Below, in pieces: positions 57,601-64,000 of a stretch of DNA of 64,000 bases. A program made the translations under genes and the position numbers. Within the stretch, counting starts at the first letter, position 1, and every line of letters starts with the position of its first letter. Under the pieces are notes generated by a model, which was not told where the DNA came from, did not search any database, and saw nothing but the letters and a program-made list of their open reading frames with translations. Source of the stretch: Clavelina lepadiformis. Its lineage: Eukaryota > Chordata > Ascidiacea > Aplousobranchia > Clavelinidae. The stretch covers positions 16,809,501 through 16,873,500 of the forward strand of contig NC_135245.1 of assembly GCF_947623445.1 (NCBI RefSeq), written 5' to 3'.

Positions 57601-60600
57601 AGAACGAATAATAGCATTGAAGGATGGCACAATGCGTTCAGCAAGCGTGTCTCATTATCCCATCCGACGCTTCGAAGACTCGTCAAAAAAATTAAGCGGG
57701 AACAAGGTTCCAACAAAATGTTAATTGAGCAATTGAGTGCTGGAATCGATGGCCCACCTCGGAAGAAGCGCTACGACGCTGTCAACCAACGGCTGAAGAG
57801 CATAGTTGAAAATTATGACTCAACAAATATGGACATAAAAAGTTATCTTCGAGCAATTGCACACAACTTGTAATTAAATGAATGCGATTGAAATGTGCAC
57901 TTCGTCAGTTGTCGTTCTTTTAACAGTGCATATCGTCAGTTGTTTCAATAAATTGTGGATCTTTTAACCCTATCCTAACCAGGCTCGCGAGTTTACTAAA
58001 AAAACTAAGTGTGGCCAACCCCGCACACACATTTGCAATCGTTAATTACTAGAAACCTATGCGTGGTAGACTGATGAGATTATTACAGGTTAGTAGAAAC
58101 ATCATCTGGCTTCCTGTATACATCATAATTGTAAAACTAAAGAAAGTGAATTTAGTGTAAATTAGGTATTTCTAAAAGTGACACATTTCTATAAATTCTT
58201 CTTGTTACGCCGCGCCCCCGCTGTGAAAAGAGAACGAAAAAGAATAGTTAGTCAAGTTATTGGTGCGTAAATGAGTAATACGTTTCAATGCGGAGAGAGA
58301 GAAAAATTATATAAATATCACAATATCTCAAAAATTACAAAATCCAACTTTATCAAACAAACATGGATGACCCATTGTTTCAATGTTTGAGAAACACGCA
58401 AAAATCTTGCTTGAACTGTCGGTTCGATAAAGTGTCGTTCGATCAACTGTCGTTTTGATTAACTGTCGGTTCGATAAAGTGTCATTTGATCAACTTTCGG
58501 TTCGATAAAGTGTCGTTCGATCAACTGTCGTTTCGATCAGGTGTCGTTTCGATCAGGTGTCGTTCGATTAAGTGTCTTTCGATAAAGTGTCGTTCGATTA
58601 AGTGTCGTTCGATAAAGTGCCTTTCGATAAGGTGTCGCGTCACGGAGTTACACACATGAGTTGCAATTCTGATATTGATCTTCCAACAGAAACTAAATTT
58701 ATTAGTTCCACTTAAACATCAATTGTCAGTTTGATCCGAAAACTAAAATTTGCTTAATTGTTCTTCCCTTATAAGCAACATATGTTATTGTTAGGGCCAT
58801 TTTTATTTTGACCTAAAAAAAAATTTTTTGACTTTATTTTTATCAAATTTTGACTTTATTTTAACCTAACGAAATTGCTTATTTGTAGAGGCCACAGTTC
58901 TTCCTCCAGATACCCAAACATAATATTTTGTCGATTTCAGACCCAAACATAACATTTTGTCGAAAAGTCAAGGTGTTTTATGGATTATAAAAAGTGCGTC
59001 GTGATTTTTGGCAATAGATTTAGGTAGCTTGTGTTATTTTGTGCTTGTGTAAAGGACACTTTGCCTCGATTTTCTCCGCATGGTAAATTCTAATAAACAG
59101 CAAATTAAACAGGGAATGCTTGTTGTTGCTCCAAACCAGCTGGATGGCGTTTACTTTTCCTGTGGCTTTCAACAAAATACTTTTTATCGCACTTCACTAA
59201 ACCTCGCCTTCACCTCGCAAAAATTGCACTTTAGATCACCCCCGGGAGTTGCATTAAATTCATTACATTTTGCTTAGGCATTTTTGTATTACAGAATGTC
59301 AGTAGGCTATTCCTAAAATCCAAACTGTTGATCTTCGAAAATACCACGTTTATGAAGAGGAAGTGTTTATAAGAATTATTTAAATACGTAACAATCAATA
59401 AACAATTGACAATTTGCAATATAAGTTACTGCTGATCCAAGTGGACATCGTGATTTATTTCCTGCTTTTATGGGTTAATATGGTTTTATTATGTCGCAGT
59501 TCCTGATTTACAATGCTTCCACGAGGATTTTTACAAGAATTACTCTCAAGAAACACAAAAACTTTGCAAAAAGCCATATTTTGACAAATTTTGACTTTAT
59601 TGAAAATTTTGACTTTATTGTAAATTTTGACTTTATTTTGACCTATAAACTTTTTAGAAACAATCCCCTAGGTGCTGAAAACAACTTTATTCTTTGATTC
59701 GTGGTCAGACGAGGTCCTTAAAAATTTTTGACTTTATTGACTTTTGCGGGCCCTAGTTACTGTGGTTTTCAAATTGTACACAGAAGAGTAGCAATTGAAT
59801 TACCCAAAAATAAAATATCATTCAAAGTATATCCTTCCTAGCCTATATAAATATTTGTATAGCCTATATTTGTAATTTTAATTAAGATGTTTGTTTTACG
59901 AAACTTTTACTTTCAATAATTATATTAGTTTGTGAAAACTCACCATATCTATGTTTAGATGGAAGTTGATGACCCTGGCTCGGAAAAACACAAAAAGAAA
60001 TCAAAAGTAGAGAGGTAAATTGCTGACTTCACTCCGTTGTTAGATTTTTTGTGTTAATAACACTTTAAGTGTTATCAATTTTATAATTTAAAGAATTCCC
60101 CATTGACCTTGTTTATGTATTCAATTAGCATATATTGTTGCAATATCTTTGTTTTAGACGAAATTTTCATGTTTTACTTTTATGTAAGTTTGTCTATATT
60201 GACATCTAACATACTGAAACTCACTTACATTTAAACACTGTGTTTTCAACGGAATAACTCAAATTGTTTGTAAAGGCATTCCATTTTTCGTATTGCCAAA
60301 GTGGGCAGCCACTCTTTTAAAAAAAATGGCATCCACACTCCCGCTTTTCAATTAAAAAAAGAGCAAAACTCATGCTTCCGCTCAATAAAAACCTGTGTAT
60401 TTTGAGGCTTGTTCTATTTTTAGCAAATTAAGACTGACGTTTTTTTGAAAAGTAATTGCATTTGTTGTTACAATGCAGATCCTATTTCCAACTGCGATTG
60501 CTTATTATCTTTGTTTATAAAAGTTATGAGATTTCATATCAATATCAATAGAACTGATTATAGTTATGCCTGTGTTTTAGAAGATGCCCATGATCATTAA

Positions 60601-63600
60601 TTTACCGTAATGCCCATGAAACTTGAAGCCTATTATGTATGGGTTTGCTCTTTTGACCTCCCTTAAAAACATCAAGTTGTTGCATAGTTCTGCTTAACAT
60701 ATTTGCATACATTTCGACGATGATCTCCTGCTGAAAGTATAACTAAACTGATGGTGTAATGATGAAAATCATGCAAACCAAACCAAATCATCATTTAAGT
60801 TGAAGACTTACCATATTTTCTTGAATAAAAACCGCCCTTGAATAGAAATAGAATTGAGAATAGAATTTGAATAGAATAGAATAAATAGAAACCACATGAT
60901 TTGATTAAAAATAAACAATATAAGCCGCAGAACACAATGATGAAATCGCTTCTTTACTGATAAAAGAAACCAAAGCAAACATATCTAACGACAATCGACA
61001 TGCAATAAAAACAACTTCAGCATTGTACATATGTTTTATTCCAGCTACCGTATTGTATCAATGGTCATTTTCATCATCATCAATAGTACTGATATTGTTC
61101 AAGTCGTTATTAATACTGGAACTTCCATTTCCTTTTGGTTTTGTTTGCTTTGCGACAATAATAGCAGCTGTCAGATTAGCGGTTTTACAAAAAGAGACAA
61201 TAAAATTGCAGCTGACTTACTGTTTCCGTTGTCTTGTTACCTGTACTTTTGGTAGACAAACTCAGAAGAGAACTTAGACCTAAACTTAGAAGGCAAAAAA
61301 ATTCATGTAATAAAAATATAAGCCGCCTTCGAATAGAAGCCGCATAAAACATTCAAAAATAAAAAATAGTAGCCGCTGTTTCTATTCAAGAAACTAAGGT
61401 AATTGTATGGCAATAATTGCAGTTATTGTAGTGTTACGCAAACACTTTCAGAATTAAAAACTTCAAATACGAGAATGTAAATAAAAACTTTTGCTTTAAA
61501 AATATTATCAAGATGTAGTTGTTCAAAAATAGGAGTGGATCAGTTCTTTGTGTGCTATGATTTTATTTAATGACACATAATATCCAGTGGAATAGTTTTT
61601 CCCAATTACCAACACTATTAGAGGTTCTGAAATAGGCAAACAAACTTTTTTGGGCAAGAGACTAAATAACAAGTTTTAATATATTGAGTAAATGGCAATG
61701 TATGACATATTTTTGTTTGTACATAGGTGGACAATGACACAACAGAAGCCGAGACAAATAGTATTCAAGAGGTGACATGACGTTTTTACTTTTTTGTCTT
61801 AAGAAATCTTAATTACGTTGTTTAGTTATCTTTTTGTACATCTAATGGTGGATTATTCTGTTAATACGATTGTTGTCCTACTTCAAGCTATTATATTTTT
61901 TAAGTTCATATACTTACAGCTACATACTGAGAAGGATTATTTGGAAATAGGTAGTAAAAACCATGCAAGCTATGTGGTAATTGCAAAAGGTAAATGATTG
62001 CACCTGACCACACTCAACTTGTATTTGTGTAAAATGTCTGGTTAAATTTTTTTCATGATTTGTGTTGTAATATGAGTAGGCTACACCAGTTAGTAGAAAC
62101 CTACTTTTTGTTTGTTAGGTAAGTTGCCACCTCCACAATTGCCCAAACAGCTTGAGACAAGAAAAGTGTCAAAAGTCCACCATGAAAGTAGTCTTCTTGA
62201 ACCTGATGCTTATGAGAAACTTACTTCAAAAGGTGCATTTGAATGTTGAATGTTGAATGTTTCCTAAAAGCCAACTCCAGTCTCCAAATAAAAGTTGTTA
62301 ATCAAAGTAAAAAGAATAAAAATAAAAGTGTATTATACAACGAACTTTCATATTAAACATAGCTGTCATCATTGCATTCACAGTACCAATTGCAGTTGTC
62401 TCGTTATATGCTTTTTCTCTCTTAGTACTAGTAAACTATATTTATTTTAAATCTACAATTTGGTTATTATCTTCACAGATAGCCAGTCAGATTGTATATT
62501 GTATGACATGTAACATTAATAACATCATATGGTCATCTATTTGGAACAAACAGTTTGCTAACAATTAGTTTATATTTGTAATAGGTCACAAGGACCAAAA
62601 AAAATTCCTTGAAACGAAGCAAAAAGACATTATTGATGACATGCACGCTTGCACATTTATACTTTTGGATAATTTAAGGAGTGGTGAGATAACAGTCTCC
62701 ACTCTCAACAAACTTTCAGAAAACACTCTCAACAAAAGATTTTGGGAATGTTATAATGCAATGGTATTGGTAAGTTTTTCTACGTATTTCATCATACTTG
62801 AAGTTGATTTTCTTGTAAATATTATTATATTGTATAAATGTGTAGTCAAATGATTCATCATCTGTCGACCATTTGAGTGACCAACACGTGACCAAGAATC
62901 ACCTGATGGAAACAAGAAGGCAAGAACTCAGCCGTTTTTTGAAAGTTTTGTTCACTTTGCTTTATCACTGCAATCTGGTAAGTTTGAAAAGTCACTTTTA
63001 TTGTAATTTTGTAAATGAATTGTTAATGTATGCTCAGCTTTTATGAATTTTAATTAGGGTTTAAGTTTTCAAATTTTTAGATGAAATCATTGTGGACATG
63101 TCCTCATTGACCAGGAAACTCGATCAAAATATTTCATCCTTGCCTCTTAAACATCTTGTGACATGTCAACCATATCAACCTAACCTGTTTGAGAGAAATA
63201 TAGGTTTTGTTGTTTATTTTGATCTTGATGACAACGACAAGGCACTGTTGTCAGAAATTCAAGATATCAAGGTTTTTCTACTATCCTTTTTGTAACCGGA
63301 TCATTATCAAATTTGATTATTTTATTCGCATACCATCAGAAATGTGTAATTTTAACTTGCTAGCCTTACCATAATTATGTAATTTGTTTATACAGGTGAT
63401 CATTTTTTGGAGGTGACAAAAACCCATTTTTTCCATTCATACTTATGTAGTCAGGTTATAAATTATTTTTTTGTGTTTCAGGCTATGCAAAGTGGACTTA
63501 TTGTTGAGAAAATGAGAAAAACTGTCACTGTTGCTGCTCAAGGAAGAAATCGATTGACACTTCCAGATATCCTATAACTAGTCTGGCTCTCTGTTAAGCA

Positions 63601-64000
63601 GGAGATATTGGAAATTGTGCAGCCTATTGAAAAAGGTGCATATGGATTAATTTTATGTTTACATATTGTCTGACTACATGTTGAAAATATACTGAAATTA
63701 ATAATTGGATTTTAGCATGAAAACATAATGTGTGTAGAAAAATATTTTCCAGGGATCATACAGCTTCATAAATTCAAAGTTATCTTTCAACAATTTGCCA
63801 AGGACGCCACCGTAACTGCTAAAGAGATTCATGCAGAGCTTACGATTTTGTATGATTTGCAAAGGAAACAACATGATAAGCCAAATGATTTAGGCATGGA
63901 CCACTTAGAAACCAGAACGAAACAAATAGTGAATTATTTCAAAATAAGAAAAAACTATGAAGTTGCTGCGACTTTAAGGTTTATTGAGAAGCTGCTAAAA
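54612..64000 (+). CDS. Unidentified multi-exon gene, possible CARD-like N-terminus, partial
   Basis: Coding exons with consistent splice sites: about 54612-54833, 54915-55028, 55166-55313, 55800-55992, 59959-60006, 61727-61772, 61920-61989, 62119-62232, 62585-62769, 62846-62977, 63081-63271, 63482-63577, and further pieces at about 63603-63637 and 63755-64000. The first ATG is at 54623. Residues across exons 1-2 (ECAK-like CAKEIEQKLTPLIPMLTD to AKEKWTESFLNSIAKIG) recall a CARD helix bundle as in RIG-I-like receptors; this is inference only. Later exons are charged and helical (FLETKQKDIIDDM, RRQELSRFLKVLFTLLYHCN) and match no family I know. The first intron would start GC (AAAG|GCATTT). The frame does not pass cleanly from 62977 to 63081, and 63577 ends in a stop, so the 3' part may hold unseen introns, be two genes, or be decaying. 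It runs off the window. Confidence 0.5.
55993..56659. other. Intron sequence left of MULE copy C
   Basis: The open frame 56138-56401 (+) starts without a splice acceptor that fits the gene's phase, and it has no family features. Treated as intronic. Confidence 0.35.
56669..58644. mobile_element. MULE copy C with transposase fragment (1976 bases)
   Basis: Perfect 9-base target duplication GAGTTACAC (56660-56668, 58645-58653). Left end GGTACTACGACACC, right end (inverted) CGTGACGCGACACC, so it lies in the opposite orientation to copies A and B. Both subterminal regions carry arrays of the 15-16-base unit (56679-56900 and 58423-58640). It keeps the C-terminal part of the transposase but has an internal deletion near 57187, where it switches from copy-A-like sequence to coding. 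It lies in an intron of the unidentified gene. Confidence 0.9.
57199..57873 (+). pseudogene. MULE transposase, C-terminal fragment
   Basis: An open frame of about 220 codons opens inside VTIDFEMAAYNALSSSFPRA, which carries the second catalytic aspartate of a MULE transposase, followed by LGCLFHFGQC and, near residue 150, RTNNSIEGWHNAF with the expected catalytic glutamate. The first aspartate and the N-terminal DNA-binding (often FLYWCH) part are absent because of the internal deletion, so this copy cannot encode a full enzyme. The stop lies just before sequence shared with copies A and B (CACACAACTTGTAAT). Confidence 0.85.
58792..59755. mobile_element. Non-autonomous hAT-like element, 964 bases
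   Basis: Left end TAGGGCC; right end inverted TAGGGCCCGCAAAAGTC. The flanks GTTATTGT (58784-58791) and GTTACTGT (59756-59763) agree at 7 of 8 positions. Near both ends TTTTGACTTTATT is repeated several times (58806-58875, 59580-59650, 59725-59745). Inside, GACCCAAACATAA occurs twice (about 58911, 58940). Open frames of 60-70 codons show no transposase features. Confidence 0.65.
60811..61399. mobile_element. MITE with TA target sites, 589 bases
   Basis: Left end CCATATTTTCTTGAATAAAA and inverted right end CCTTAGTTTCTTGAATAGAA are flanked by TA on both sides (60809-60810, 61400-61401). Near the ends GAATAGAA and AAGCCGC words recur (AACCGCCCTTGAATAGAA left, GCCGCCTTCGAATAGAAGCC right). Family not certain; such TTTTCTTGAATA ends with a 2-base target are seen in several animal MITE groups. 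It lies in an intron of the unidentified gene. Confidence 0.5.

Noticed and set aside
45500-58644. CRISPR-like array from the regularly repeated CGAACGACAC words
   Set aside because: Units are contiguous and degenerate with no spacers, sit at transposon ends, and the genome is eukaryotic.
53676-58644. Composite transposon formed by MULE copies B and C carrying host exons
   Set aside because: Copy C has its own perfect target duplication, and no target copy pairs the left flank of B with the right flank of C.
59080-59277. 65-codon frame as part of the unidentified gene
   Set aside because: It lies entirely inside the hAT-like element and has no matching splice sites.

Overview
The window looks like genomic DNA of an ascidian tunicate, most likely a Ciona species. 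It is AT-rich, introns are short, and housekeeping genes alternate with small DNA transposons. The left 25 kb holds a cluster of Tbx6-related T-box genes of the kind known from Ciona. No bacterial, viral or LTR-type sequence was recognised. All gene models below were spliced by eye from GT-AG (rarely GC-AG) junctions that keep the reading frame.

Region 1 (1-25,200): five T-box loci. Locus 1 (+, 1026-3095) is a pseudogene. Locus 2 (+, 7361-9594), locus 3 (-, 13834-15804), locus 4 (+, 18940-21345) and locus 5 (-, 22230-25191) are open from start to stop and share intron positions inside the T-box. Loci 1 and 3 are arms of a roughly 3.5-kb inverted duplication. Loci 2 and 4 share promoter, N-terminus and T-box, but the last exon of locus 2 changes part-way to locus-3-type sequence, so locus 2 is a chimera. 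Remnants of the replaced locus-4-type 3' end lie beyond it.

Region 2 (27,289-43,150): housekeeping genes. These are PEX12 (+, 4 exons), TSR1 (-, 17 exons, convergent with PEX12), an intronless homocysteine S-methyltransferase (+) and an intronless ATG5 (-). Small non-autonomous DNA transposons sit in the TSR1 first intron and between genes.

Region 3 (43,700-58,650): transposon-rich. It has an hAT-like MITE, a foldback element, three copies of one Mutator-like (MULE) family with arrays of short subterminal repeats, and an apparently intact 5.48-kb DNA transposon. The latter (47082-52565) has about 250-bp inverted terminal repeats made largely of a minisatellite, a perfect 8-bp target-site duplication and a nine-exon gene of KDZ (Kyakuja-Dileera-Zisupton) type with two C2H2 fingers, a SWIM-like motif and CxC motifs. 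It is the most unusual object in the window.

Region 4 (54,612-64,000): a multi-exon gene of unknown identity with a possible CARD-like N-terminal region. A MULE and an hAT element lie in its introns, and its first recognisable exon abuts a truncated MULE copy. It runs off the right edge.
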